Position numbers and translations under genes: made by a program
The notes under the pieces: generated by a model
Told to the model about the DNA's origin: nothing
Seen by the model: only the letters and a program-made list of their open reading frames with translations
Database searches by the model: none
Assembly (NCBI RefSeq): GCF_017745675.1
Contig: NZ_JAFLJM010000005.1
Span: 186,001-250,000, forward strand
Length of the DNA: 64,000 bases
From: Alkalihalobacillus sp. BA299
GTDB lineage: Bacteria > Bacillota > Bacilli > Bacillales > Bacillaceae_F
Direction: 5' to 3'
Shown: positions 1 through 8,309 of the stretch, piece by piece
Layout of the letters: each line of letters opens with the position of its first letter
Position numbering within the stretch: the stretch's first letter is position 1

Positions 1-41
1 TGCAAAATCAAATGATATTACAACGATCTGATTATTAATAA

Positions 42-73
42 GAAAGAGGCTGACATCATCAGCCTCTTTCTTT
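42..73. terminator. Rho-independent terminator, possibly bidirectional
   Basis: A 12-bp perfect stem (GAAAGAGGCTGA with its complement) encloses a 5-nt loop and is followed by a short T-rich tract. It would end a plus-strand gene lying left of the window. On the minus strand it sits about 55 nt past the YjcZ-like gene and could serve that as well. The stem core GAGGCTGA recurs in the terminator near 44560. Confidence 0.8.
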
Positions 74-127
74 GTGAGAGTGAAAATAAGCTTACGGCCC
101 GATTTCCAGGACCTATCGCTTTTCAAA

Positions 128-214
128 TTACCAAGTGTATGAAGCACCAACGATAATTAACAAGATGAACAATACAACAATTAGAGTGAAACCACCGCTA
201 TAAGTGTGTCCCAT
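128..214 (-). CDS. YjcZ-family sporulation miniprotein (28 aa)
   Basis: The 28-codon frame encodes a Gly/Tyr N-terminus (MGHTYSGG) followed by one hydrophobic helix (FTLIVVLFILLIIVGASYTW) that reaches the C-terminus. This is the usual shape of YjcZ/YdzX-type sporulation miniproteins of Bacillus, which are small membrane-inserting proteins of largely unknown role. A strong AAGGAGGTG ribosome site lies 5-7 nt before the ATG, which supports real translation. It stands alone between a terminator and a divergent thioredoxin-like gene. The family assignment rests on shape and the Gly-rich start; the function cannot be read from the sequence. Confidence 0.8.
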   Translation of the reverse strand: MGHTYSGGFTLIVVLFILLIIVGASYTW

Positions 215-454
215 TCTAAGCACCTCCTTAAAAGAATTCACCTTACAGTTATAGGCTATGATTGAATGAAGCCTATTGTTTGGGCGATCCCCCAGAAATT
301 TCTATTTTTTTGTAAACGGAGTTATAAAGAGTAAGACAATTAACTTATAGCTAGCACTAAATACTTGGTTACCATCAAAATCTTTGTTAATAAATTAGAG
401 GAAACTCAATTAAAATATGGTATTGTATTAGTAATTATTGTTTAGGTGGTATGT

Positions 455-766
455 ATGGTTGAAATTTCTAAAAAACAATTAATACAAATGTTAGGAAGCC
501 AAGTAGGGGTATCATTTATTTACTTTTATTCACCTTTTTGCGGGACCTGTCAATTAGCGACAAAAATGTTGGAATTGATTTCGACTGAAATACGCCCAAC
601 ATTACATATTAATAAATGTAATATTAATGCAGTTCCTGATGTTGCCCAGTCATTAAAAATTAAAAGCGTTCCATTACTACTCATTTTTAAGAATGGCCAA
701 ATTGCTGAAGAGATCTATGCCTTTCGCTCGATTGATTACTTAACTCATGTTCTTGAGCAATATTAA
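455..766 (+). CDS. Thioredoxin-family protein, CGTC active site
   Basis: A 103-aa single thioredoxin fold. The redox motif is C29-G-T-C32, after the beta strand FIYFYSPF, and the cis-proline that faces it is P73 in SVPLLLIF. The expected reaction is thiol-disulfide exchange in the cytosol, since there is no signal peptide. An in-frame GTG lies three codons upstream, but AGGTGG at 444-449 is placed correctly for the ATG at 455, so that start is preferred. The motif differs from the CGPC of TrxA, so this is one of the accessory thioredoxin-like proteins (YdbP/YusE/YtpP type in B. subtilis). The neighbouring bacilliredoxin gene suggests shared work in thiol repair. Confidence 0.85.
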   Translation: MVEISKKQLIQMLGSQVGVSFIYFYSPFCGTCQLATKMLELISTEIRPTLHINKCNINAVPDVAQSLKIKSVPLLLIFKNGQIAEEIYAFRSIDYLTHVLEQY

Positions 767-860
767 TAGAGATCGTGTAACAGTAATCATTTGATTTTAA
801 TGTTTTCACTATAGTATGATGATTTTATATGTAAAGAAGGAATGGAAGGGGAAATTATAA

Positions 861-1292
861 ATGTCAATGTCTTATGAAGAATATATGCGCCAGGTCGTTC
901 AACCGATGCGTGCAGAATTAACAAATGCAGGGTTTAATGAATTAACAACAGTTGAAGAAGTGGAAAACTTTATGGAGAGTGTTGAGGGAACGGCACTTGT
1001 TGTCATTAACTCTGTCTGTGGTTGTGCTGCTGGGTTAGCACGACCTGCTGCGGTTGTGTCCCAAAATAACGATAAAAAGCCAGACTATTTTGTTACTGTT
1101 TTTGCTGGGCAAGACCGTGAAGCAACTGCAAAAATGCGTGAATATATTACAGGTTATGAGCCGTCTTCACCATCAATGGCTCTATTTAAAGGCAAAGAAA
1201 TTGTTCATTTCATCCCGAGAGAGCAAATTGAGGATCAGTCTGTTGAAAGTATCGTTGCTAACTTAACAGCGGCGTTTAATACTCATTGCTAG
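861..1292 (+). CDS. brxA: Bacilliredoxin BrxA (YphP-type)
   Basis: A 143-aa protein matching YphP/BrxA along its whole length, starting MSMSYEEYMRQ and ending LTAAFNTHC. The active site is C53-G-C55 inside SVCGCAAGLARP, the hallmark CGC motif of the DUF1094 family. Bacilliredoxins remove bacillithiol from S-bacillithiolated proteins after oxidative stress and act in the cytosol. The start has a GGAAGGGGA ribosome site, and the second ATG two codons later is less likely given the family N-terminus. Its length is normal for the family. A terminator follows at about 1402, so it is probably a single-gene transcript. Confidence 0.95.
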   Translation: MSMSYEEYMRQVVQPMRAELTNAGFNELTTVEEVENFMESVEGTALVVINSVCGCAAGLARPAAVVSQNNDKKPDYFVTVFAGQDREATAKMREYITGYEPSSPSMALFKGKEIVHFIPREQIEDQSVESIVANLTAAFNTHC

Positions 1293-1401
1293 CCAACAAG
1301 CTACAACCGTAATTCTTAATAAGGAACTAAAAATTACCGATATATTTGGGGATTGTGCTTCATTTATTGAAATAATGAATGGACTTTCAAAAGTATTGTA
1401 A

Positions 1402-1445
1402 GGCTGTGTTGATAGGGGCGCTATTAACACAGCCTCTATTTTTCT
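1402..1445 (+). terminator. Rho-independent terminator after brxA
   Basis: GGCTGTGTT and AACACAGCC form the base of a 14-bp stem, extended by GATAG/CTATT with one mismatch; the loop is short and the stem is followed by CTATTTTTC. Confidence 0.8.
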
Positions 1446-1449
1446 CCCG

Positions 1450-1474
1450 TTTAACTGGCGCTAATACTCTCACT
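1450..1474. repeat. 25-bp dispersed repeat, copy 1
   Basis: This 25-mer (core GGCGCTAA) recurs at 5022-5046 with three mismatches. Both copies lie directly after a terminator and run in the same orientation, so they probably belong to a dispersed intergenic repeat family. Confidence 0.5.
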
Positions 1475-1599
1475 TTAAGGCTTTACGGAAAGAAAAAGAC
1501 AAAGAGGGAGATAAGCACATGGTTAGAACAGTTTCTTTCAATATGGTAGCATAGGATTAAATGAAAATGGTCAATTAATAATTGAAAGGATGAAACATC

Positions 1600-2730
1600 T
1601 TGTATATAAAAACGATTGAACCAACACCAAGTCCAAATACGATGAAATTAATTCTTTCTGAAACCTTAACATCAGGGAAACGTAATAACTATACAAAAGA
1701 AAATGCTACAGACGCACCAGAGTTTATTCAAAAGCTCTTTTCTATTGAAGGAATTAAAGGAGTTTACCATGTGGCAGATTTTATTGCATTGGAAAGAAAT
1801 GCAAAGTTTGACTGGAAAGAAATTCTTCCAAAAGTTCGTGAAGTCTTTGGTGAAACGGCTGAAACTGAAAGTAACCAACAAGTAATGAAAGGTGGTGAAC
1901 AATCCTTTGGTGAAGTTCGTGTTCAAGTGCAAATGTTTAAGCAAATACCTATGCAAGTGAAAGTAACCGATGGAGAACGAGAAATTAGAGTCGGTCTACC
2001 TGAACGATTTATGACAGCTCTTCAAAAAGTCCAATCTGAAAATGATAATGTTGTTTTAGAACGTAAATGGGTAGAGCAAGACGTCCGTTACGGAGAGCTA
2101 GAAGAAGTTGCTAACACGGTAGCAGAGGAATTCGAAGCCGCTTATTCAGAGGATCGATTGAACCAGTTATCAATTGAACAAAATTCATCTCAGCCTGTTA
2201 AAAAGCAAAACCTATATAAAAAAGTGACATTAGAGATGTTAGACGATCCAGATTGGAAGAAACGTTATGAGGCACTTGACCGAATGGATCCGACAGAAGA
2301 AGATCTACCTGTTCTATTAAAAGCGTTAGGAGATGAGAAAGCTTCGATTCGTAGGCAGGCAACAGTTTATTTAGGAATGCTAGAAGATACGGGACTTGTA
2401 TATTTATATAAAGCTTTAAAGGACCAATCTGTAACGGTTAGAAGAACAGCAGGAGATTGTTTATCTGACATCGGTAATAAGGAAGCAATTCCTGTTATGA
2501 TCGAAGCATTAAAAGATGAAAGCAAGCTCGTTCGTTGGCGTGCAGCGATGTTTCTTTATGAAGTTGGCGATGAGCAAGCTTTACCGGGATTATATGAAGC
2601 AAAAAATGATAGTGAATTCGAAGTGAGCATGCAAGTGAATATGGCCATCGAAAGAATTGAAAAAGGTGAAGAAGCTAAAGGATCGGTTTGGAAGCAAATG
2701 ACCGATGCCGTTTCTAAAAAAGAAGAATAA
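1600..2730 (+). CDS. CvfC-type protein (YpgR family): Nfu-like N domain plus HEAT repeats
   Basis: A 376-aa protein. Residues 1-90 resemble the N-terminal domain of Nfu iron-sulfur scaffolds (IKTIEPTPSPNTMKLIL), but the CxxC scaffold domain of Nfu is absent. Residues about 210-365 contain tandem HEAT-like helical repeats, visible as recurring units such as LLKALGDEKASIRRQA and LYKALKDQSVTVRRTA. This architecture is that of the conserved virulence factor C / YpgR family of Firmicutes, whose biochemical role is not settled; the repeats suggest protein-protein contact. The start is the TTG at 1600, preceded by GAAAGGA, because the family begins exactly at MYIKTIEP. No membrane segment. Confidence 0.88.
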   Translation: MYIKTIEPTPSPNTMKLILSETLTSGKRNNYTKENATDAPEFIQKLFSIEGIKGVYHVADFIALERNAKFDWKEILPKVREVFGETAETESNQQVMKGGEQSFGEVRVQVQMFKQIPMQVKVTDGEREIRVGLPERFMTALQKVQSENDNVVLERKWVEQDVRYGELEEVANTVAEEFEAAYSEDRLNQLSIEQNSSQPVKKQNLYKKVTLEMLDDPDWKKRYEALDRMDPTEEDLPVLLKALGDEKASIRRQATVYLGMLEDTGLVYLYKALKDQSVTVRRTAGDCLSDIGNKEAIPVMIEALKDESKLVRWRAAMFLYEVGDEQALPGLYEAKNDSEFEVSMQVNMAIERIEKGEEAKGSVWKQMTDAVSKKEE

Positions 2731-2855
2731 GATGGCTTGTTCCTGCTTGGAGATGAGAAAATCAACTTCTCAAGTCAAGCTTTTATGGAGAAATGTTCCA
2801 ATTAGTGAGCTTTCACGGTAAAATAAAGGTAGACAGTGAACAGGAGGTTTTCCAA

Positions 2856-3065
2856 TTGAATAAAGAAGAGTTAGTGCAAGTCTTAAAAGAAAGAAAGTTA
2901 GAAGATATTGTTGAAATAATCGAAGATGCTGAAGAAGGTTATTTAGAAGAACTGGAACTTGTTGAGTCGTTAGGCTTAGTCCACGATGAACAATTAAATA
3001 CAAAAGTTATTGAGTTACTTACAGCATTAGGTGTGAAAATAATTTATGTCACCGATGATGAGTAA
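2856..3065 (+). CDS. Small acidic protein resembling sigma factor region 1.1
   Basis: A 69-aa, strongly acidic, helical protein starting at TTG with an AGGAGG at 2843-2848. The longer frame starting at 2793 has no ribosome site. It runs NKEELVQVLKERKLED through several helices to a final TALGVKIIYVTDDE. The last helix-strand unit resembles the end of primary sigma region 1.1 (ideilexLexxGIevv), a domain that masks DNA-binding surfaces. No DNA-binding sigma regions follow, so it would be a free-standing 1.1-like domain. Its 3' end overlaps ydbS, implying translational coupling. The gene call is firm; the domain resemblance is by eye and moderate. An unrelated helical protein is the main alternative. 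Confidence 0.7.
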   Translation: MNKEELVQVLKERKLEDIVEIIEDAEEGYLEELELVESLGLVHDEQLNTKVIELLTALGVKIIYVTDDE

Positions 3066-3561
3066 CACTGACGCTTTGCCGAATCGCTCGGCTCCAACTC
3101 AAGCAATTACAAAAACAGCATTAATCGTTTGGAGAATTCGGACGGCTCTAGAATCTATCTTAGTTGCCTTGATTCCGATCGGTTATGGTATTTTAATGAG
3201 GTATGTCCCAATGCCTACATGGATGTTATACGTACTAATCTCTCTGTTCGTTCTCTTTTTTATCGTTTATGTTATTATTGGTCCGTATCTGCGGTGGAAA
3301 AAGTTTAAATATGAAGTGTATGACGAGGAAATTGAAGTGCAGTATGGTGTTATTATTGTAAAAAGAACCCTGATTCCAATGATAAGAGTTCAACATGTCG
3401 ATACAGAACAAGGCCCACTTTTGCGAAAATTTGGTTTGGCTGCAGTTACAATTTCAACGGCAGCAACAACCCATCGTATCCCAGCTTTAACGGTGGATGT
3501 TGCCGATGAATTAAGAAATCGAATTGTTAAATTAGCAACAGTAGCTGATGATGATGAATAA
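3046..3561 (+). CDS. ydbS: PH-domain membrane protein YdbS
   Basis: About 171 aa with two membrane segments near residues 30-50 and 57-80, then one bacterial PH (bPH2/DUF304) domain, from KFKYEVYDEEIEVQYG to a region containing RVQHVDTEQGPL. That motif is typical of the YdbS half of the YdbS-YdbT pair. The pair sits in the cytoplasmic membrane; its biochemical role is undefined, although YdbST is known to affect sensitivity to some bacteriocins. The start lies inside the preceding gene. ATGs at 3046, 3055 and 3058 are all possible, and coupling to the upstream stop at 3065 favours 3055 or 3058. It overlaps ydbT by 14 nt. Confidence 0.88.
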   Translation: MSPMMSNTDALPNRSAPTQAITKTALIVWRIRTALESILVALIPIGYGILMRYVPMPTWMLYVLISLFVLFFIVYVIIGPYLRWKKFKYEVYDEEIEVQYGVIIVKRTLIPMIRVQHVDTEQGPLLRKFGLAAVTISTAATTHRIPALTVDVADELRNRIVKLATVADDDE

Positions 3562-4996
3562 ACAGAGTTATCGTCTTCATTGGTCAGCCATACTTATTTC
3601 ATTTGTTACTTCACTTAAGCATTTGATCGTCCCGGTCCTATTCGGTCTTCTTTTTGGAAGAACAAATGATACGATGCTTTTTGGAACGTATTATGTTTAT
3701 ATGATTTTAATCGTTTTACTCTTTTCAATCTTACATAGCACATTGTACTGGTTGACGTTTCGATACGAATGGGTAGAAGGTGAATTGCGCGTGAAAGAGG
3801 GAGTTCTAATAAAAAAACGGCGGTATATTCGTATCGAACGTGTACAAAGTGTAGACCTCTCATCTGGCGTTATCCAGCGCATCTTCGGTTTAGTTAGTGT
3901 AAAAATTGAAACGGCGGGTGGAGGTAACGAACCGGAAGTTCATTTAATCGCTATTAGTAAGGACGAAGCGATAAGGACAAAAAATTTTCTATTAAAAAAA
4001 GAAAGAATGAGTGTCGAGAATAGTGATGATCAAAGTGAACATGTACAAATCGTAACATACCGCTGGGTTCTTACTACTAAAGATTTAGCTATTGCATCGG
4101 TTACTTCGAGTGGGGTAGGCATTGTTCTCACAGCAGTCATAGCTTTATTTCCACAAATAGAACAGCTGTTTTCAATTACGCTATTTGAAGAATTTATTGA
4201 TTTCTTTTTGGGAACTTCGTATGTGTTAGTTTTATTTTATAGTTTATTTATTCTAGCTGTAGCATGGCTTATTTCAATTGTCATTACCGTATTTAAATAT
4301 GGGAACTTTTCCATCGAAAAAGTTGGAAATGAATTAACGATAACTAGAGGGTTACTAGAGAAAAGACAACTGACCTTACAAACGGATCGAGTGACAGCGG
4401 TTCGAGTCGTCCGTAACATTTTCCGGCAGCCTTTTGGTTACAGCGCCGTATATGTTGAAAGTAAAGGTGGAGGGACAAATGAAGAACAACGATCGACGGT
4501 GTTATTTCCGTTAATTAAGCATCGTGATATTAATAACGAATTAGCACTTTATCTACCTGAATACTTGATCGGTGACGAATTAATTCGGGCCCCTAGACGC
4601 TCGTTGATTAGATTTCAATTTCGGATGGTATTTTTCCCGGCTCTAGCATTTCTTGCGTTCGCTTATTTTTTTTCGGAAGCTATCTACTTTAGTGGAATTC
4701 TACTGTTACTCTCGTTACTTGGTTATATGCAATATCGTGATACAGCGATTGCATTTCAGTCGAATCAAGTTATGCTAACGTATCGTACATTATCCAAAAA
4801 TATTGTTTTAATTCGAAAAAATAAGGTGCAAAGTGGAGAGATAACTTCTTCACCGATGCAGCGGTATCGTTCGTTGACGACTGCTCGTTTGTCCGTGCTA
4901 TCGAGTTTATTTGGCAAAACATTTTCAGTTGTTGACTTAGATCAAAAGACGGGGCATGCATTATTAGCTTGGTTGTCACATAGTAAAAAGGAGTGA
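3548..4996 (+). CDS. ydbT: PH-domain membrane protein YdbT
   Basis: A 482-aa polytopic protein with three PH (bPH2) domains separated by membrane hairpins. Residues 15-70 hold two membrane helices and 72-150 the first PH domain (with RIERVQSVDLSSGVIQR). Residues about 180-245 hold the second helix pair and 255-345 the second PH domain (LQTDRVTAVRVVRN). Residues about 355-395 hold the third pair, followed by a C-terminal PH domain. The repeated xRVQxVdxxxg motif is the bPH2 signature. It is the YdbT partner of the overlapping upstream gene, and the two probably form one complex. Three consecutive ATG codons start it; the overlap indicates coupled translation. The length fits the family. Confidence 0.9.
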   Translation: MMMNKQSYRLHWSAILISFVTSLKHLIVPVLFGLLFGRTNDTMLFGTYYVYMILIVLLFSILHSTLYWLTFRYEWVEGELRVKEGVLIKKRRYIRIERVQSVDLSSGVIQRIFGLVSVKIETAGGGNEPEVHLIAISKDEAIRTKNFLLKKERMSVENSDDQSEHVQIVTYRWVLTTKDLAIASVTSSGVGIVLTAVIALFPQIEQLFSITLFEEFIDFFLGTSYVLVLFYSLFILAVAWLISIVITVFKYGNFSIEKVGNELTITRGLLEKRQLTLQTDRVTAVRVVRNIFRQPFGYSAVYVESKGGGTNEEQRSTVLFPLIKHRDINNELALYLPEYLIGDELIRAPRRSLIRFQFRMVFFPALAFLAFAYFFSEAIYFSGILLLLSLLGYMQYRDTAIAFQSNQVMLTYRTLSKNIVLIRKNKVQSGEITSSPMQRYRSLTTARLSVLSSLFGKTFSVVDLDQKTGHALLAWLSHSKKE

Positions 4997-5016
4997 TAGG
5001 GCATCACTCCTTTTTA
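4986..5016. terminator. Terminator between ydbT and convergent gene
   Basis: AAAAGGAGTGA and TCACTCCTTTT pair around a short loop, with T-runs on both strands. It overlaps the ydbT stop codon and can also end the convergent minus-strand gene. Confidence 0.85.
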
Positions 5017-5021
5017 TATAG

Positions 5022-5046
5022 TTTAACCGGCGCTAAGACTCCCACT
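5022..5046. repeat. 25-bp dispersed repeat, copy 2
   Basis: It matches the 25-mer at 1450-1474 at 22 of 25 positions, same orientation, again directly following a terminator. Confidence 0.5.
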
Positions 5047-5064
5047 GAATGAAATTTCACTATA

Positions 5065-6078
5065 TCATTTTCCCGAAGTATACGAATTGGTGTATGTGAC
5101 GATTGAACGCATTCCTGTGGTGGATGTTAATTCAAATCGGTCGTAAACGGTATCGGTACCGGGGTTTAATTTCCGTTCATAATGATGTTGAATAACGATA
5201 ATTTCATTTTGATCTTGATACGTAATAAAGTTCGTTCCAATGAATTCTTTTTGTTCAGATGAGAATAAGAGCTGTCCAACTAACGAATTGTGGCAGGTGA
5301 CGACTTGTTTATGTGTTAATCCATTCGTTTTTAAAAAATGTTCGAACGATTGAAGAGCCGGTTTATCTAGTTCATTCAAAAATAATTGATACGGCTCAAG
5401 GTGCTTTTTATTTAATCTTAAAATTTTTCCTTCCTTAAGCTTATATTTTTTCCCCGATAGAGCTTCAAATGTCCAATTAGAGTAATAAGATCCTTTTGTC
5501 CAACCGCGGCTCGTTTTTAATTCAAATTCAAACGGACATCCTTCAAGTGGTACTTCCTTTCTATGAATTTCTTCAATTAGAATAGGACTGTTATTCCTAT
5601 TTTCAAGGGTGTAGTATAGATACTCTATATTGTCTACTTCCGTTGGTGTTTCTACAACAGACAAATCATTAATGATGGCTGACGCTTCGATTGGATTGAC
5701 TTGGTGTAAGTAGTCGGCTAATGCTTCATATAGTAGTAGATTCTGTTGACCAAAATTTAATACACTTTCAAGTTCTTTTGAAATAGCTGAAGTCAGTCCT
5801 TCTTCATATGTCATAACGGTTGGCGCATCATATTCTACTATTTTCGAACCAGCAATTTCAATCATTTCTCCTGCTGAATAAATAGGTAAACCAAGTTCTA
5901 CACCGTTTTTAAAAGTAGGTTTTGGTAGCGTGTGAACAGAGACAATTTTAACTAGCCCACGCCACGGTTTTCTAGGTGCGGTAATGATTTGTTGAAGTTC
6001 TCCGACGTATTGTCCTTGTTGATTTTCAGTTATAATAACTAGATTTCCTACTAGTGCTTCTGCTTTTTTTCGGTCCAT
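5065..6078 (-). CDS. Hypothetical protein, DUF2777-like by appearance (337 aa)
   Basis: A soluble protein that I do not recognise with certainty. The N-terminal 70 residues look like a small beta-rich domain (ALVGNLVIITENQQGQYVG), followed by a helical middle and a mixed C-terminal half with aromatic stretches (RGWTKGSYYSNWTFEALSG) and a basic H-rich strand (IIVIQHHYERKL). No signal peptide, membrane segment, cysteine motif or catalytic signature is evident. The start is the ATG at 6078, behind an AGTGAGGT ribosome site; a GTG four codons upstream overlaps that site. It converges on ydbT and shares its terminator. The architecture resembles Bacillus proteins labelled DUF2777, which I offer only as a lead. 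Confidence 0.7.
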   Translation of the reverse strand: MDRKKAEALVGNLVIITENQQGQYVGELQQIITAPRKPWRGLVKIVSVHTLPKPTFKNGVELGLPIYSAGEMIEIAGSKIVEYDAPTVMTYEEGLTSAISKELESVLNFGQQNLLLYEALADYLHQVNPIEASAIINDLSVVETPTEVDNIEYLYYTLENRNNSPILIEEIHRKEVPLEGCPFEFELKTSRGWTKGSYYSNWTFEALSGKKYKLKEGKILRLNKKHLEPYQLFLNELDKPALQSFEHFLKTNGLTHKQVVTCHNSLVGQLLFSSEQKEFIGTNFITYQDQNEIIVIQHHYERKLNPGTDTVYDRFELTSTTGMRSIVTYTNSYTSGK

Positions 6079-6212
6079 GGTTAACCTCACTTTATGAATA
6101 TAGTATAGAAAAATGATAGATCGAATGATTACACATCAATTTTATCTGATAAATGCTGTTGTGTAAATTTTGTTTATAAAATTCCAACCATTGAATAAAT
6201 TTTTTTATCCGA

Positions 6213-6239
6213 TGTAAAAAAGGCTAACTTTTGTTAGCC
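6213..6239 (-). terminator. Terminator of the minus-strand metallo-hydrolase gene
   Basis: GGCTAAC and GTTAGCC pair around TTTT, and on the minus strand the stem is followed by six T residues. Confidence 0.85.
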
Positions 6240-6249
6240 CTCCCATGAA

Positions 6250-7197
6250 TTAGCGATTTTTTTTCGCAAAGTAGTCCGCAATGCCCATTGCACATACTGA
6301 TGCATCTAATTTAATGAATTCATAAACAGGGTGTGTGTCTTTAATTTCGAGCTTTTGTAGATCTTCTTGAACAGCGGTGTATAGTTGATCAGCAATCCAG
6401 TGATGATCTTTGCCTAATTGTTCAGATTTTTCACCAATTTCTACGAAAAGTGGTAACCATGATTTAATTTGCTTGTACACTTCTTCCACATCTCGCGCAA
6501 CATTAAAATGACCAAAGTAAATACAATCTACATTCAGTGAATAAATTTTTTCTAATGAATCTAACATCGCATCAGGCTTGAATTGATTCGGTGAAGTAGA
6601 AGGTAAATACAATTGAATTCCAGTATCCTCAAGAATTTGATTATAATTTACTCCAATCGTATCACCTGTAAAAATTCCGTTACTAACCGGATCATAAATA
6701 CTAAAGTGATGATCACTATGCCCAGGGGTGTTATAGAAGGTAAGTTCGCATGTTTCACTTAAAGCTAATGTTTCTGTGTCTTCTTTAATGATAACTTTGT
6801 CTTCAGGAATGGGTAAAATCGGGTCAAAAAATCGGTCAAAATCATCGCCGTAAACCGCTTTTGCTCCTGAAATCAGGCGTGATGGGTCAATTAAATGACG
6901 TGCTCCTTTTGCGTGTACGACCACTTTTGCATTTTGGCAATCATTTAATAGTAATCCTGCACCACCAGAGTGATCTAAATGAATGTGAGTGACTATTATG
7001 TATGCAATGTCATTAGGATCAATTTCAAGCTCTTTCAGACCATTTAAAATATGTGGAACGGAAAGACTTGGTCCAGTTTCTACAATTGCAATTTTTTCAT
7101 CTTGAATGACGTATGTACCAGTTCGGTAAGGTAGGCTAAGATCAAATCCATCGATAAGATGAATTCGGTTTCCTAAATCAAATATTTTTTTTGTCAT
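6250..7197 (-). CDS. MBL-fold metallo-hydrolase
   Basis: A 315-aa metallo-beta-lactamase-fold enzyme. The binuclear metal motif H71-I-H73-L-D75-H76 is intact, and the later ligands lie in NTPGHSDHHFSIYD and in the strand FTGDTIGVNY. The C-terminal third contains IYFGHFNVARD, which probably supplies the last histidine. The family hydrolyses thioesters, lactones or phosphoesters in the cytosol; the substrate cannot be told here. Flavodiiron-type extensions are absent. The start has AAGGAGGAGACAACC before the ATG. It is monocistronic, with its own terminator. Confidence 0.88.
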   Translation of the reverse strand: MTKKIFDLGNRIHLIDGFDLSLPYRTGTYVIQDEKIAIVETGPSLSVPHILNGLKELEIDPNDIAYIIVTHIHLDHSGGAGLLLNDCQNAKVVVHAKGARHLIDPSRLISGAKAVYGDDFDRFFDPILPIPEDKVIIKEDTETLALSETCELTFYNTPGHSDHHFSIYDPVSNGIFTGDTIGVNYNQILEDTGIQLYLPSTSPNQFKPDAMLDSLEKIYSLNVDCIYFGHFNVARDVEEVYKQIKSWLPLFVEIGEKSEQLGKDHHWIADQLYTAVQEDLQKLEIKDTHPVYEFIKLDASVCAMGIADYFAKKNR

Positions 7198-7360
7198 GGT
7201 TGTCTCCTCCTTGTTTTATCCACCACACTAAATGAAACCCCTTACACTCGAGTTTATAAGAAGGGTTTATCGATGTAAAGCAGTTTAGCTTTATTTTTGT
7301 ATAAGATCTACAAAATACATACGATTAGAGAAAAGAATGACTTATAAGGGCATCTCACCT

Positions 7361-8269
7361 CTAATCGTTCCGTTCATTCGAATATCTTAAGTAATTAAGC
7401 TTTAATAAATGCTCCATTCGCTCGACACGTGCTTTTTCCAGATCTTCTTTTAAGCGGATAAGTGTTAGCTCCATTTTTGATAAGGCTACAAATACGTTTT
7501 CACGTTGTTCTAGTTTGTTTTCTGGTGATAATGAAAGGAAGGTATGAATTAGATTCGGGATATCATCGTTTAACATTCGTTTCACCATATGTCTTTCTTC
7601 GATTTCCAGTAATGAGAATTCGGGTAAAAGAGCTTCTGTGTGATCAATGATATGTTCTAACCGTTTTTCAATCAATGGATCAATGTGGAGCTTTCTCGTA
7701 TGACTTATTAATCGATTCGTCTCAATAACTAAGCTTTTTACTTGATCATTACTTTTTAATTGATTGATTCGCGACGGATAGTTTGCTTCTTTTTCGTTTT
7801 GAATAAGCTGTCCGAGTAAAGCGTCATCTAATTTATCGATTTTATAAAACAAATTTTGCGTATAAGGCGATTTTTTCACACTTCGGACGTAGGTTTTCTT
7901 ATCTTTCGTATAATGTATCGAAGCTTCCTTACACTTTCCAACTCCATGGTCTGCTTTGAAATGTTTGCGGTAACACTGAATATAAATGCGCTTTTTAAAT
8001 TTCGATTTTGAGTAATACGTATCGAAAATAATAAGGCTAATCATTTTCTTTTTTATTTTGACTGTGATGACATATTCGTGGTGCTTCTTTTTAACGGTTC
8101 GATTTTTACTGTATTTACTAGACTGTTGGATGACGTGCTCAAGGATACGCTCTGCTTCGTGTAATGTATACAATGTGGCTTCCTCTAATAAAATTTCATC
8201 TTGGACGGGACGTAGTCGATCGGGTAAAATATTTTCTATCCAAGGAATTTCAAGTAAACGATTTAGCAT
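7361..8269 (-). CDS. XpaC-like protein (5-bromo-4-chloroindolyl phosphate hydrolysis family)
   Basis: A 302-aa protein. Residues 1-185 are basic and not recognised, with a lysine-rich stretch containing KKKHHEYVITVKIKKKM. The C-terminal 110 residues (MVKRMLNDDIPNLIHTF to ALSKMELTLIRLKEDLEKA) resemble the XpaC family. It lies 40 nt downstream of a telA-like gene on the same strand, the same pairing as xpaC-yaaN in B. subtilis but in reversed order, which supports the assignment. XpaC was named for an X-phos hydrolysis phenotype and its activity is not established. It is longer than typical XpaC because of the extra N-terminal domain. No membrane segment is evident. Confidence 0.65.
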   Translation of the reverse strand: MLNRLLEIPWIENILPDRLRPVQDEILLEEATLYTLHEAERILEHVIQQSSKYSKNRTVKKKHHEYVITVKIKKKMISLIIFDTYYSKSKFKKRIYIQCYRKHFKADHGVGKCKEASIHYTKDKKTYVRSVKKSPYTQNLFYKIDKLDDALLGQLIQNEKEANYPSRINQLKSNDQVKSLVIETNRLISHTRKLHIDPLIEKRLEHIIDHTEALLPEFSLLEIEERHMVKRMLNDDIPNLIHTFLSLSPENKLEQRENVFVALSKMELTLIRLKEDLEKARVERMEHLLKLNYLRYSNERND

Positions 8270-8309
8270 CGCTTTCGCTCCTTTTACTCAATAAGCAAAA
8301 TGGGTGATG

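Larger units (their letters stand above)
1293..1599 (+). other. Intergenic stretch with terminator and possible gene remnant
   Basis: No supported gene. From about 1309 to 1401 one plus frame reads through ILNKELKITDIFGDCASF and on to a stop at 1399-1401 just before the terminator. It looks like the end of a small alpha-beta domain, but it has no start codon or ribosome site and its frame closes inside brxA at 1266. It may be a decayed C-terminus. The rest is the terminator, a 25-bp repeat at 1450-1474 and AT-rich leader DNA. Confidence 0.35.

Noticed and set aside
1054-1266. 70-aa plus-strand frame inside brxA
   Set aside because: It lies wholly within brxA in another frame, has no ribosome site and its composition is low-complexity shadow.
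1309-1401. C-terminal-looking peptide (KELKITDIFGDCASF...) after brxA
   Set aside because: No start codon or ribosome site and the frame is closed at 1266, so it is noted only as a possible remnant.
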